The position numbers and the translations under genes were made by a program. This document shows positions 54,697 through 62,861 of a DNA stretch of 64,000 nt, one piece after another. The notes under the pieces are model-generated. The model was not told the DNA's origin. It was given only the letters and a program-made list of their open reading frames with translations, and did no database searches. Each line of letters opens with the position of its first letter. The first letter of the stretch is position 1. The DNA comes from Burkholderia sp. SRS-46 (GTDB taxonomy: Bacteria; Pseudomonadota; Gammaproteobacteria; Burkholderiales; Burkholderiaceae): NCBI RefSeq assembly GCF_004343775.1, contig NZ_PTXL01000010.1:62001-126000 (forward strand), given 5' to 3'.

Positions 54697-55142
54697 ACCA
54701 CCGATCGAAATGGATCGACGCGCGAGAAATCGCGATCATTCGCCAGCTGCAGCTGCAACGCGCCATCTCGGCCGCCGCGCAGGCGCGCTCGGCCCTCGAT
54801 GTGGTGCGTGTACGACAAAGGGAAATCGAAGCCGCCCACGCTGCACATCTTCAGGCCTGGCGATCAGCCGCTGGTCGAGAGAGCCTTTCTCCCACGGTCC
54901 TTGCCAATTGTTCCGCAGCGGTTGCCGTGATCACTTCGCAACGCGATGACGCAAAGTGCAGCATGGACAAAAGGCTCACTGAGATGGAGACGGCGCGACA
55001 CAACCTGCAACAAGGCGATCGCCTCGCCGCATCGGCCAAACAACGTGAATCCCAAGCGGAAAAACATCATCGTCGCATGCTTGACGAGTACTCGATGATT
55101 GATCTCGAGATACGCGTCGCGCTTTCCAGAACCCATCCATGA
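54693..55142 (+). CDS. fliJ: FliJ-like coiled-coil protein
   Basis: This 149-residue protein is almost all helical and highly charged, as expected for FliJ, the central stalk of the FliI hexamer. Sequence conservation in FliJ is low, so the call rests on size, coiled-coil character and the place right after fliI with a 4-base overlap. Confidence 0.78.
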   Translation: MNHRSKWIDAREIAIIRQLQLQRAISAAAQARSALDVVRVRQREIEAAHAAHLQAWRSAAGRESLSPTVLANCSAAVAVITSQRDDAKCSMDKRLTEMETARHNLQQGDRLAASAKQRESQAEKHHRRMLDEYSMIDLEIRVALSRTHP

Positions 55143-55852
55143 CGGCAGCCATTCAACCGCATCGAATCGTCGACGTCCATCCGGATCAGCGGCGCGCCGG
55201 CGAATCAGGTGCCGACAATGCATTTGGGCAATTGCTGCGCTCAATGGAGCATGACATGTGGGCCAATGCGTGCCGGTCGTCGCCGGACGGCCGCTCGCCC
55301 GCGCCTGCGCGGATCGCGCCCGCCCGCACCGAATCGCGGCAAGGCGGCCTGCAATCCGCCGCCGCGCTGCCTGATGCACCGCCGCTCGTCCTGCCGACAA
55401 CCGGGCTGCCCGCCGACGTGCCTCGGCCATCCGTGCATGTCGCCCTGCGAATCGACATGCTGGACGTAGACGCGCCGCGCGCCAGATCCAGCACGCAACG
55501 CTGGACGGCATACTGCGCATCGCCTCAAGCCCCATGTCCTGACCAACGGGGCGGACCTGCAAGGACGGCTGCCGCACGAACGGGCGATGAGACGTTCGCG
55601 ACAGGCGTCGATCTTCCGGCCGCATACGTCCCGCGAGATTCTGCGGTGGCGCCCTTTCGCGTCACGGTTCTGTCCGGTGACGCGCCGGTCGTCGCGATCC
55701 GCTTCGCGAGGGTCGACCCGGACGACCTCGAGACACTCGATTCCCATATTCGTGCCGCTCTGCTGAAGAGCGGCCTCCGAACGTCGACGCTTCTCATCAA
55801 CGGCATCGACTGCACTGTCACCGCTACCGGAGAAAACACTCATGGCGATTAA
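55139..55852 (+). CDS. FliK-like hook-length control protein (probable)
   Basis: The 237-residue product is disordered and Pro/Ala-rich for about 150 residues and then has a small folded domain (about residues 165-235, with FRVTVLSGDAPVVAIRFARV and ALLKSGLRTSTLLING) resembling the C-terminal switch domain of FliK/SctP. It is much shorter than usual FliK (350-500 residues), and length sets hook length, so a short hook or needle is implied. Position between fliJ and flgD supports the call. Confidence 0.62.
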   Translation: MTAAIQPHRIVDVHPDQRRAGESGADNAFGQLLRSMEHDMWANACRSSPDGRSPAPARIAPARTESRQGGLQSAAALPDAPPLVLPTTGLPADVPRPSVHVALRIDMLDVDAPRARSSTQRWTAYCASPQAPCPDQRGGPARTAAARTGDETFATGVDLPAAYVPRDSAVAPFRVTVLSGDAPVVAIRFARVDPDDLETLDSHIRAALLKSGLRTSTLLINGIDCTVTATGENTHGD

Positions 55853-56249
55853 TCCCATCGGCTCAGCCACCGATCTCGGCACGCGGGCAGACTCACTCGG
55901 ACTGAACATGCAGTCGCTGCTCCAGATCATCCTGACCCAGCTCACTTACCAGGATCCGCTGAAGCCGGTCGACAACTTCCAGTTCGTATCCCAGCTCGCC
56001 CAGTTCACGTCGCTTGAACAGACTCGCCAGATGACGGACAAGCTCGACAGCCTGTTGTCGGCGCAGTCCGCGACCAGAACGCTGGGGCTGCTCGGCCGGA
56101 ATGTGGACGTCCAGACGGATACGGCGCTGATGAGCGGTGTCGTCAAGAGCGTGTCTTTCAAGGGCGACCAGCCCCAACTGACGATCGAAACGACGGGGGG
56201 CCAGTTCTTGACCAATGCGACCATTGCCCAGATCGTTTCCGTTCGATAG
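55842..56249 (+). CDS. flgD: FlgD, hook cap protein (short form)
   Basis: This 135-residue protein has the conserved FlgD N-terminal region (ILTQLTYQDPLKPVDNFQFV, then SQLAQFTSLEQ) but is shorter than enteric FlgD (about 230 residues) and retains only part of the C-terminal beta domain. Short FlgD proteins occur in other bacteria. It caps the growing hook. It overlaps the fliK-like gene by 11 bases. Confidence 0.9.
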   Translation: MAINPIGSATDLGTRADSLGLNMQSLLQIILTQLTYQDPLKPVDNFQFVSQLAQFTSLEQTRQMTDKLDSLLSAQSATRTLGLLGRNVDVQTDTALMSGVVKSVSFKGDQPQLTIETTGGQFLTNATIAQIVSVR

Positions 56250-56269
56250 CCCTCGCCAAGAAGAAATGC

Positions 56270-57463
56270 ATGATTGAAACCATCTATATCGGCATGAGCG
56301 GCTTGACTGCTTATTCGCGCGGTTTGCAAACGATCAGCAACAACGTCGCGAATCTCAATACCGCAGGCTTCAAGACCACCACGCCCCAGTTCGCGGACCT
56401 GAACTACGGCCAGCAGTTCGCTCCCGGCGCCAACGGCGGCCCCAGCGTCGCCTATTCCGGCAGTGGGGTGCAATACGGCTACGCGTCGCTGAACTTCACG
56501 CAAGGCGACACGCGTCCCAGCGACGGCCAGCTCGATCTGGCCATTCAGGGGAACGGATTTCTCACCCTGCTCGACGGACAAACAACGCGTTATGCGCGAA
56601 CAGGGCATTTTGTCGTCGAGAATGACGGATCCATCCGAGACAAGACCAGCGGCCTGCAACTCGCTGCGCTCTCTGAATCGGGCGGCACCGAAGGCGTCTC
56701 GATCGCCGGCAAGCAGTTGAGTCCGCCGCAAGCCACAACTGTGGTCCGCTTCACTGACAATCTATCGACCGGCTCAACCAGCTTTTCCATCCCGGGCGTC
56801 GACGTGTACGACGCCAACGGCGGCAAGCACACATTGAAGATCGATTTCACCCCCGACAAGGGCACGATGCCCGGCCGCTGGAAAGTCGTCGTCAATGACG
56901 AAAACGGATTGCCGGTGCAGGAAACCACGCTTCAATTCAATGGCGGAATTCCAGAGCCCGGACGCGACAAGATCGATATCACGCTGCGCCCGGCTGGCGC
57001 ACCGCCGTTGCCGATTTCATTGGATTTTTCGAAGGGCGTCACGAGCTATTCGGCCGGCAGCTCGTCGACGCTGCGCGTGTCGTCGGCGGACGGCTACGGA
57101 ACCGGTACGCTATCGTCGCTCAGCGTCGACCCAACCGGCCAGCTCGTCATTCGATACTCGAACGGCCAAAGCGCAAAGCTTGGTGCGATCGCGCTTGCTA
57201 ACTTCACGAACCCGCAGCAGCTGATTCAAATGGGGAAAGGGCTGTTCGACGCCGCGCACGCCGCGCCGCCGGCGTATCGAGCAAGCACTGGGGCGGGCGT
57301 CGGGAAACTGCTGTCTGGCGCGACGGAAGCCTCGAACGTAGACCTGTCGACCGAATTCGGGCAGCTCATCCTGATTCAGCGCGGCTTTCAGGCCTCATCG
57401 CAGGTGATCAGCGCCGCCAATGAAATGATGATGCAGCTGTTGCAGATGCGGGGGCAGGGATGA
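56270..57463 (+). CDS. flgE: FlgE, hook protein
   Basis: The 397-residue product has the FlgE start (GMSGLTAYSRGLQTISNNVA, then NLNTAGFK), central D1/D2 domains, and the C-terminal STEFGQLILIQRGFQASSQV helix. It is full length. It shows that the cluster encodes an extracellular hook. It overlaps fliM by 4 bases. Confidence 0.94.
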   Translation: MIETIYIGMSGLTAYSRGLQTISNNVANLNTAGFKTTTPQFADLNYGQQFAPGANGGPSVAYSGSGVQYGYASLNFTQGDTRPSDGQLDLAIQGNGFLTLLDGQTTRYARTGHFVVENDGSIRDKTSGLQLAALSESGGTEGVSIAGKQLSPPQATTVVRFTDNLSTGSTSFSIPGVDVYDANGGKHTLKIDFTPDKGTMPGRWKVVVNDENGLPVQETTLQFNGGIPEPGRDKIDITLRPAGAPPLPISLDFSKGVTSYSAGSSSTLRVSSADGYGTGTLSSLSVDPTGQLVIRYSNGQSAKLGAIALANFTNPQQLIQMGKGLFDAAHAAPPAYRASTGAGVGKLLSGATEASNVDLSTEFGQLILIQRGFQASSQVISAANEMMMQLLQMRGQG

Positions 57464-58266
57464 GCACCACGCCCGTGATCTGGCGCCCCGCGAGCGAGCG
57501 CGACCTGGACGCCCTGCGCATGCTGGTCGATACCGCCCTCGCCGACTGGCAATCCCGTTGGTTCGGCATCAAGCGTTTCACCGTCGGTGAGGTCGTCCAC
57601 TTGCCTCCGGGCGCCTTCAGTTCCGACATGCGGGCGGAGACCGGCCACCGTTCTGCACCAGGCATACGGCTCGACATGCTTGCGCGCAGCGACCGGGCGC
57701 TGATCAAGGCGGCGTTCGCGACGACCGACGCGGTCTTCGACTCTCCCGCTTGCCACGACCGGCTCGTATCGATTGCCGACGAAATTCGCGACGACCTGAG
57801 CGACACGCTCCGCTTCGCGCTCACGCCCTCGGGCATGCCCGACACGGACGTCGCCACCGCGAAGTCGGCCGGACGGTACGGTGCCGTGCGACTGACTATC
57901 GAATCCTTGCGGGGCGACGCGCTAGCATCGCTGGTCTGCGACGTCACGTACATCTGGGAAAGGAACGCAGGGCGGCCGGCCGTCACGTCAGACCGACATG
58001 TCGTCGATACGACGACACCACGGCGCGTCGCGCTCGATCTCAGCCCGATCACGCTAGCCGTTTTGCTGGGTCGATGCCAGATGTCCGCGGCCCAACTGAC
58101 AGCCCTGTCGCCAGGCGACATCCTCGTCCTCGATCACCGCATCGACGATCCTGTCATGCTGCTTGTCGACGGGACATCGTCGACTGTGGCATTCGGCACG
58201 CCCGGACGCACCGGCACCGCGCTCTCCTTCAAACTCACGTCGCTCGCGACGCCAGACTCACCATGA
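57460..58266 (+). CDS. fliM: FliM-like C-ring protein without CheY-binding N-terminus
   Basis: This 268-residue protein occupies the fliM place ahead of fliN and has a C-terminal SpoA-type domain (about residues 190-265, with MSAAQLTALSPGDILVLDHR). The N-terminal LSQDEIDALL-type motif for CheY binding is missing and the FliG-contacting GGxG motif is not evident; the protein is about 60 residues shorter than FliM. It resembles SctQ proteins of injectisomes in these respects. It probably forms a C-ring or sorting platform with FliN. Confidence 0.72.
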   Translation: MSTTPVIWRPASERDLDALRMLVDTALADWQSRWFGIKRFTVGEVVHLPPGAFSSDMRAETGHRSAPGIRLDMLARSDRALIKAAFATTDAVFDSPACHDRLVSIADEIRDDLSDTLRFALTPSGMPDTDVATAKSAGRYGAVRLTIESLRGDALASLVCDVTYIWERNAGRPAVTSDRHVVDTTTPRRVALDLSPITLAVLLGRCQMSAAQLTALSPGDILVLDHRIDDPVMLLVDGTSSTVAFGTPGRTGTALSFKLTSLATPDSP

Positions 58267-58595
58267 CCACCCATTCTTTTCAGAAACATACCGTCGCCGC
58301 CCTGGTCGACCTGCCCGAGCAACACGCAGATGCAAATGTGCCGGATGCCCCTCGCCCGATGCTGGAGCTGCTCGACGAGGTCAAAGTGACGGTCGACGTC
58401 CTGCTGGGACGCTCGACCATCAACGTCAAGGACATGATGGACTTGCAGAGCGGCGGCATCCTCGAACTGGAGAAGTCGATCGGCGATCCGGTCGAAGTCG
58501 TCCTGAACGGAAAGACGATTGCCAACGGAGAAATCGTCGCGGTCGGCGATCGCTTTGGCATTCGGATTGTCAACATCGGGGCCGCCGGCCGATGA
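58263..58595 (+). CDS. fliN: FliN, C-ring/sorting protein
   Basis: The 110-residue product has the SpoA domain of FliN (LLDEVKVTVDVLLGRSTINV, then GILELEKSIGDPVEVVLNG and FGIRIVNI). FliN binds FliH and forms the base of the C ring. It overlaps fliM and fliO by 4 bases each. Confidence 0.93.
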   Translation: MTTHSFQKHTVAALVDLPEQHADANVPDAPRPMLELLDEVKVTVDVLLGRSTINVKDMMDLQSGGILELEKSIGDPVEVVLNGKTIANGEIVAVGDRFGIRIVNIGAAGR

Positions 58596-58939
58596 CTTCG
58601 ACGGTGCAACCTTCCTGGCTGGCGGGGCCGGCCGCGAATACGTCGGCCGCCGGCCTCGTCTCGTATCTCGGCATCGACTGGGTGCGCGTCACGATCGCCT
58701 TGCTGTTATGTCTCGCAATCGGTACGGTCACGGTCTTTGTGGTCAGGGCGCGCATATTGCGCGCGCCACATCGTGACGCGTCCGTTGCGCCGCGCATTCG
58801 CGTTGTCGAACATGCACGCCTGACGCCGCGTACCACGCTGCACATGATCGAATATGACCAGCGCGTCGTGCTTCTCATGTCCGATGCAACCGGCACCAAA
58901 GTCGTCGATGCCCATACCAGGTCGACCTCGGAGTCCTGA
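58592..58939 (+). CDS. fliO: FliO-like export gate assembly protein
   Basis: This 115-residue protein has a short periplasmic N-terminus, one membrane helix (about residues 30-52) and a cytoplasmic beta-rich tail (RIRVVEHARLTPRTTLHMIE), as in FliO, the FliP assembly chaperone. Position between fliN and fliP supports the call. Confidence 0.85.
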   Translation: MTSTVQPSWLAGPAANTSAAGLVSYLGIDWVRVTIALLLCLAIGTVTVFVVRARILRAPHRDASVAPRIRVVEHARLTPRTTLHMIEYDQRVVLLMSDATGTKVVDAHTRSTSES

Positions 58940-58940
58940 C

Positions 58941-59711
58941 ATGCGCGCGACTTCGTTGTCTCCATTCGTCGCCGCCGTCTTCGTGGCGCTTCTCTTCGCC
59001 ACGGGATGGGTTCATGCCGCGCCCGTGCATGCGATCGAACCGCTGTCGCCGCGGGGCATCACCGAATTTGCTCGCTCCGGCGCGGGCATGTCCGAGGCCG
59101 TGCGCATTGCGACATTGCTGACGGTGCTCAGCGTCCTGCCGGCATTCGTCGTATCGATGACGGCGTTCATCCGGATCGCGATCGTTCTGTCGATGATCCG
59201 TCATGCGTTCGGCATGCCCGAAACGCCCCCGACGCCCGTTCTAATCAGCCTGGCCTTGTTCCTGACCGTCTTCGCGATGCTGCCCACGTTGCACGCGATC
59301 AATCATGATGCGCTGCAACCCTTCATGAGCGGACACCTTGAACTCGCCCAAGCGCTGGAACGAAGCAGCGGACCGCTGCGTGACTTCATGCTCCGCCAGG
59401 TTCGCGAGGATGAGCTGAAGTGGATGTACGAGCTCTCGCACGAGCCGCTGCCGGCAACGCCAGCCGACGTCGGCCTGCTGCAACTGACACCCGCTTTCAT
59501 CCTGAATGAGCTGCGCGTTTCGTTCCAGATCGGCTTCGTGATTCTGCTGCCGTTCCTGCTGATCGATCTCGTCGTGTCGAGCGTCCTGCTGTCACTGGGC
59601 ATGCTGATGGTGCCGCCTGCGACGATCTCGTTGCCGCTCAAGGTGCTGATGTTCATCCTCGTCGATGGCTGGGGACTCATTCTGCGCGGCGTACTGGGCA
59701 GCTTCAAATGA
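58941..59711 (+). CDS. fliP: FliP, export gate protein
   Basis: The 256-residue product has a signal peptide, four membrane helices and the family blocks FIRIAIVLSMIRHAFGMPETP and ILNELRVSFQIGF, LLPFLLIDLVVSSVL, ending with the PLKVLMFILVDGW region. FliP with FliQ and FliR forms the gate. fliP is 17 kb away from fliQ and fliR in this cluster, although these genes usually adjoin. It overlaps fliA by 4 bases. Confidence 0.95.
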   Translation: MRATSLSPFVAAVFVALLFATGWVHAAPVHAIEPLSPRGITEFARSGAGMSEAVRIATLLTVLSVLPAFVVSMTAFIRIAIVLSMIRHAFGMPETPPTPVLISLALFLTVFAMLPTLHAINHDALQPFMSGHLELAQALERSSGPLRDFMLRQVREDELKWMYELSHEPLPATPADVGLLQLTPAFILNELRVSFQIGFVILLPFLLIDLVVSSVLLSLGMLMVPPATISLPLKVLMFILVDGWGLILRGVLGSFK

Positions 59712-60475
59712 TGAACCTGCCACTTTCGGACGCACCGCACACGGCATTGTCCAACGAGCATGAACAGGCGTTGTGGCTGGCGTTCGAAAGCGGGCGGCAT
59801 CCCGATGTGCGGGAAGCCATTTTCGACTTCTACCTGTCGTACGCGACCGCGTTGGCAGGCAAGCTATATCGCGGGCGGCATCGCGACGACGTCGACTATC
59901 CGGACTATCTGCAATTGGCCTGCATTGGGCTGCTCGAATCGATCGACCGCTTCGATCGTACGCGAGGCGTCACGTTCACGACATTCTCGACACCGAGGAT
60001 CAAGGGCAACGTGCTCGATGGCGTCGTCCGGTTGACGGACGGCCAGGAGCAGACCGCATTACGCGCGCACGTTCGACGCGAGCGGCTCGAATCGCTGAAC
60101 GCAGCGTCGGATGACGAACCGCGCAATGCATTTCGGCATCTGGCAAGCGTGACGGTCGGCCTTGCGATTAGCTTCATGCTGGAAGACACCGGCATGGTCA
60201 GTACCGCGCTCGGCGATGCGCCGCGCGTGTACGATCATCCCTATCGCACGCTGGCGCAACAGCAGACGCAGATGCGCCTTCAGGAGGCCGTGTCGCACCT
60301 GCCTCTGCGCGAGCAGAAGATCATTCGGTACCATTACTTCCATCGGCTGAACTTCGAACATATTGCCGACATTCTGAATCTCTCCAAAGGCCGGGTGTCC
60401 CAGCTGCATCGCTCGGCGCTGAACGAACTTCGTCGCCGGATCGGGACGATTGATGATTTTTACCTGCTCGCGTGA
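59708..60475 (+). CDS. fliA: FliA-like sigma factor (sigma28 family)
   Basis: This 255-residue protein has sigma70-family region 2 (DYLQLACIGLLESIDRFD, then TFTTFSTPRIKGNVLDG), region 3 and region 4 (FEHIADILNLSKGRVSQLHR, then SALNELRRRI), in the length and order of FliA. The segment after region 2.4 reads VVRLTDGQ where FliA usually has D-W-x-P-R, so promoter recognition may differ. In flagellar systems FliA drives late genes, but none of those is encoded near. It overlaps fliP by 4 bases. Confidence 0.82.
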   Translation: MMNLPLSDAPHTALSNEHEQALWLAFESGRHPDVREAIFDFYLSYATALAGKLYRGRHRDDVDYPDYLQLACIGLLESIDRFDRTRGVTFTTFSTPRIKGNVLDGVVRLTDGQEQTALRAHVRRERLESLNAASDDEPRNAFRHLASVTVGLAISFMLEDTGMVSTALGDAPRVYDHPYRTLAQQQTQMRLQEAVSHLPLREQKIIRYHYFHRLNFEHIADILNLSKGRVSQLHRSALNELRRRIGTIDDFYLLA

Positions 60476-60481
60476 ATCAAG

Positions 60482-61039
60482 ATGAACGACACCTCGACAT
60501 CCCATCTGTGCCCGGACGGCACGATACGTGACGCGATCGGTGCGATGCAGACCGACGATGCCACTGCTATCCGTCTGCTGAACGACGCCGCCCGGCTCTG
60601 GCCGAACGACCATCGAATCTGGTTCATGCGTGGCGCAGTCCACGCGGCTTCGTATCGCTACGATGCAGCCAGGGCGGACTTCGAAACATCACTCGATCTC
60701 GCCCCAGCGTTCTTGATTGCCAGGTTCATGCTCGGTTTCCTTGATCTGACCCACGGGAACGTCCCGCGCGCCTCCGACTCATGGCAAGCGCTCGATATGC
60801 TCCCGGAAGAGCATACATTGCGCGTGCTGAAAACCGGCCTCCTGAATCTGGCCAACGACCGATTCGATACCGCGATTGCGCAACTTCGTGCCGGCATGGC
60901 GTCCAATGAAGCTTATCCGTTGATCAATCCCTATATTTCCGCGGTGATCGAGCGACTCGAACCGCAGGCTCATTCGGAGGCGTCGACAACAACGGGTATC
61001 CTCACTTATATGGATCGCGCCTCCCCCGCTTCCTACTGA
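60482..61039 (+). CDS. Small tetratricopeptide-repeat protein
   Basis: This 185-residue protein has TPR-like helical pairs (about residues 28-150, for example YDAARADFETSLDLAPAFLIA). Its size and place after the sigma factor recall the TPR chaperones of type III secretion that handle translocator or needle proteins, but no specific family is recognised. It starts 6 bases after fliA and is likely in the same transcript. Confidence 0.75.
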   Translation: MNDTSTSHLCPDGTIRDAIGAMQTDDATAIRLLNDAARLWPNDHRIWFMRGAVHAASYRYDAARADFETSLDLAPAFLIARFMLGFLDLTHGNVPRASDSWQALDMLPEEHTLRVLKTGLLNLANDRFDTAIAQLRAGMASNEAYPLINPYISAVIERLEPQAHSEASTTTGILTYMDRASPASY

Positions 61040-61056
61040 TACGACCCCACACCACC

Positions 61057-61419
61057 ATGATTTCCCGCTCCACGCTCGACCAGCTCACGGACATATTGCG
61101 CAGCGAGCTCGACAAGAAGGTCAGTTCGAAAACCGGTTCGGGTAGCGGCGCGGCGGCCACCGCGGCATCGCGGAACGACGGTCCGCGGCCTTTGAACGAA
61201 ACGCTCCGCCTGCACATCGACAAGCTCGTCGCGTCAGGTGTGACCGACGAATCCCAGTTGGCGCGCGCGGCGATTGAGCACGTCCTGCGCCGACAGTTCG
61301 GCGACGCGCTGGTCAATGATCCGTCGTTCCAAAGCATAACCAGCCGTGTAGTACAGGCGATCCTAGAACACAATGGGCTCAGGGCCGAATTGATTTCGAC
61401 GATTGCTTCGAGGAAGTGA
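61057..61419 (+). CDS. Unknown helical protein at the end of the flagellar cluster
   Basis: The 120-residue product has three helical stretches with a Gly/Ala-rich linker (about residues 24-38); the C-terminal 75 residues look like a compact helical domain. I do not recognise it. Being the last gene after fliA and the TPR gene, it could be an anti-sigma factor, a secreted tip protein or its chaperone. It lacks FlgM motifs. Confidence 0.7.
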   Translation: MISRSTLDQLTDILRSELDKKVSSKTGSGSGAAATAASRNDGPRPLNETLRLHIDKLVASGVTDESQLARAAIEHVLRRQFGDALVNDPSFQSITSRVVQAILEHNGLRAELISTIASRK

Positions 61420-61499
61420 AACGATCCTACACCTAGCCAGTGACCGTTTCGCTTGGGTACGTGCGTCATGTCTGTGCTATTTCAAGGGGGCGGTGCACT

Positions 61500-61712
61500 T
61501 TGGACCAACACGAGTTTTCAGCTGCAAACGGGATCGACAACGGCACGACGGCCAGCGCCGGAATTCAGCAAATGCCGGCGTCGGCGGCGGCCGCCGCGAA
61601 CGACACGCATCGCGTCATTGCCGGCGATTGGCTACGTCGCGCGATCGACGGAATTCGCACAATGCACTTCAATGACAATGCGCGACGACGCGTCGCGGAG
61701 AGGCTCTTCTGA
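61500..61712 (+). CDS. Possible small protein with TTG start
   Basis: A 70-codon frame starting at TTG 61500, with AAGGGGG nine bases upstream, runs to 61712 (a longer version from 61440 also exists). The protein is Ala-rich with a helical end (DWLRRAIDGIRTMHFNDNAR). No family is recognised. It is offered with low confidence because the start is unusual and it lies in an otherwise gene-free stretch. Confidence 0.35.
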   Translation: MDQHEFSAANGIDNGTTASAGIQQMPASAAAAANDTHRVIAGDWLRRAIDGIRTMHFNDNARRRVAERLF

Positions 61713-61732
61713 CACATCAAGCGCAGATGTGA

Positions 61733-61756
61733 CGACGCCCGCAAATGCGGGCGTCG
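61733..61756. terminator. Strong hairpin between convergent genes
   Basis: CGACGCCCGC and GCGGGCGTCG form a perfect 10-bp stem with the loop AAAT, between the end of the flagellar segment and the convergent DUF2846-type gene. T-runs are absent, but location and stability suggest a shared terminator. Confidence 0.6.
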
Positions 61757-61782
61757 GTACTAGCGCAAGCTGCAACAGAGCA

Positions 61783-62247
61783 TCACTTCGCGCCTTCGCT
61801 TTGCTCGGACTTCAGGACCGCCAGCTTCGATTCTTTCACCCCGTCCTGCCCGGTCGCGTCGTCAACAAGTTGCAGTTTGTTGCGAGCGTACATGATGCCC
61901 ATCTTGACCTCCTGCCAGACGTAATAGATCTTTCCAGCGACCGTATCGACGTCCAGCGTCGAATCGTTTTCCGCCTTCGAGACCAACTGATGACGGCCTG
62001 GCTCCACCTCGCTATACAGGTAAGTCTTCGCGGCGGTATCGCCCAGAATCTTGCCGTCGAGCGTCACCGGCATCTTGACGGCACCGCCCATGCTCTCGTT
62101 CCGATACACGTAAATTGCCGCCTTCTCTTGCGGCGCGCTGAACGTCTTCAGCTTGGCATCGCGTTGCGGATCGCCCATCGGTACCGAGGCGCAGCCCGCC
62201 AGAATCAACAACGAGACACCCAGCGGGATCAATTTCTTCAATTGCAT
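61783..62247 (-). CDS. DUF2846-type lipoprotein
   Basis: The 154-residue product has a lipoprotein signal peptide with lipobox LAGC (Cys near residue 19) and the DUF2846-type beta domain (AAIYVYRNESMGGAVKMPVT, then LDGKILGDTAAKTYLYSEV and PGRHQLVS). These are small envelope lipoproteins of unknown function. A GAGGGA sequence lies upstream on the minus strand. It converges with the flagellar cluster. Confidence 0.85.
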   Translation of the reverse strand: MQLKKLIPLGVSLLILAGCASVPMGDPQRDAKLKTFSAPQEKAAIYVYRNESMGGAVKMPVTLDGKILGDTAAKTYLYSEVEPGRHQLVSKAENDSTLDVDTVAGKIYYVWQEVKMGIMYARNKLQLVDDATGQDGVKESKLAVLKSEQSEGAK

Positions 62248-62345
62248 TTATTCAGTTCCCTCTATGTTTGCAAATTATCACCCTTCGCTCTTCAGTGTCG
62301 CAGCGCAACTGGCGAAGCCGTTCCAGACCCCGGCTTCATCCGTGG

Positions 62346-62447
62346 ATGAAGCTCGCAGGACGGTGGATCGAGCAGGCTGACTTCGAAGCCGGGCAGCGTG
62401 TGAGGATCAACGTCGAGCGCGGCAGGCTTACTATCACCGACGAGTAG
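62346..62447 (+). pseudogene. SymE-type toxin remnant
   Basis: This short frame encodes HPWMKLAGRWIEQADFEAGQ, continuing RVRINVERGRLTITDE before a stop, which is the conserved C-terminal part of SymE-family toxins (type I toxin-antitoxin). Upstream codons in the same frame do not resemble the family N-terminus, and no start with ribosome site is evident, so I read it as a truncated remnant. SymE fragments often lie among polymorphic-toxin islands, as here. Confidence 0.7.
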
Positions 62448-62504
62448 AAACACCAGGGGCGACTCACCCGCGGCCCCTTGTGCATTCTCACCTCTGCGCA
62501 GGCA

Positions 62505-62861
62505 TCATGCTGCTCCGCTCAGATAGCTAAGCAAATCCTCCTGGGTTAGTCCTGGTGTGCCAAGTTGGAACCATCTTTCGAAGTAGTCAGGGTGCGCAAA
62601 GTACACTCGGCCATTCTCCTTGATTGGTCCCGCTTGCGCTCCATACTTACTTACGAACCGCAAGTGCTCTATGGTCATTACATAAGCGTCGCGCTCGTCG
62701 TTACTCGCGAACTCGACTTCACCAGTAACACGATATGGTGAATCTCCAAGAAGCAGGTCCACCAAATCCGATGCTTTTCCCTCTTCCAGTAACCGCAGAA
62801 TGGCGGTCTTTTCAGCAGCACTCAATTCAGTTCCCCAGTCTAGCTCTAATGTACAAGCCAT
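62505..62861 (-). CDS. Immunity-type small protein (partner of the adjacent toxin)
   Basis: This 118-residue soluble, acidic protein follows the toxin gene on the same strand with a 35-base overlap, the usual position for a contact-dependent-inhibition immunity protein. It is less GC-rich than the rest of the window, also typical of such genes. No family is recognised. Confidence 0.68.
   Translation of the reverse strand: MACTLELDWGTELSAAEKTAILRLLEEGKASDLVDLLLGDSPYRVTGEVEFASNDERDAYVMTIEHLRFVSKYGAQAGPIKENGRVYFAHPDYFERWFQLGTPGLTQEDLLSYLSGAA

Noticed and set aside
61057..61419. Assignment as FlgM anti-sigma factor
   Set aside because: Position is suggestive, but the protein is longer than most FlgM and lacks the conserved C-terminal motif, so no symbol was given.
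61453..62349. A 298-codon plus-strand frame at the right end
   Set aside because: It runs through the complement of the DUF2846-type lipoprotein gene and has no protein-like features of its own.
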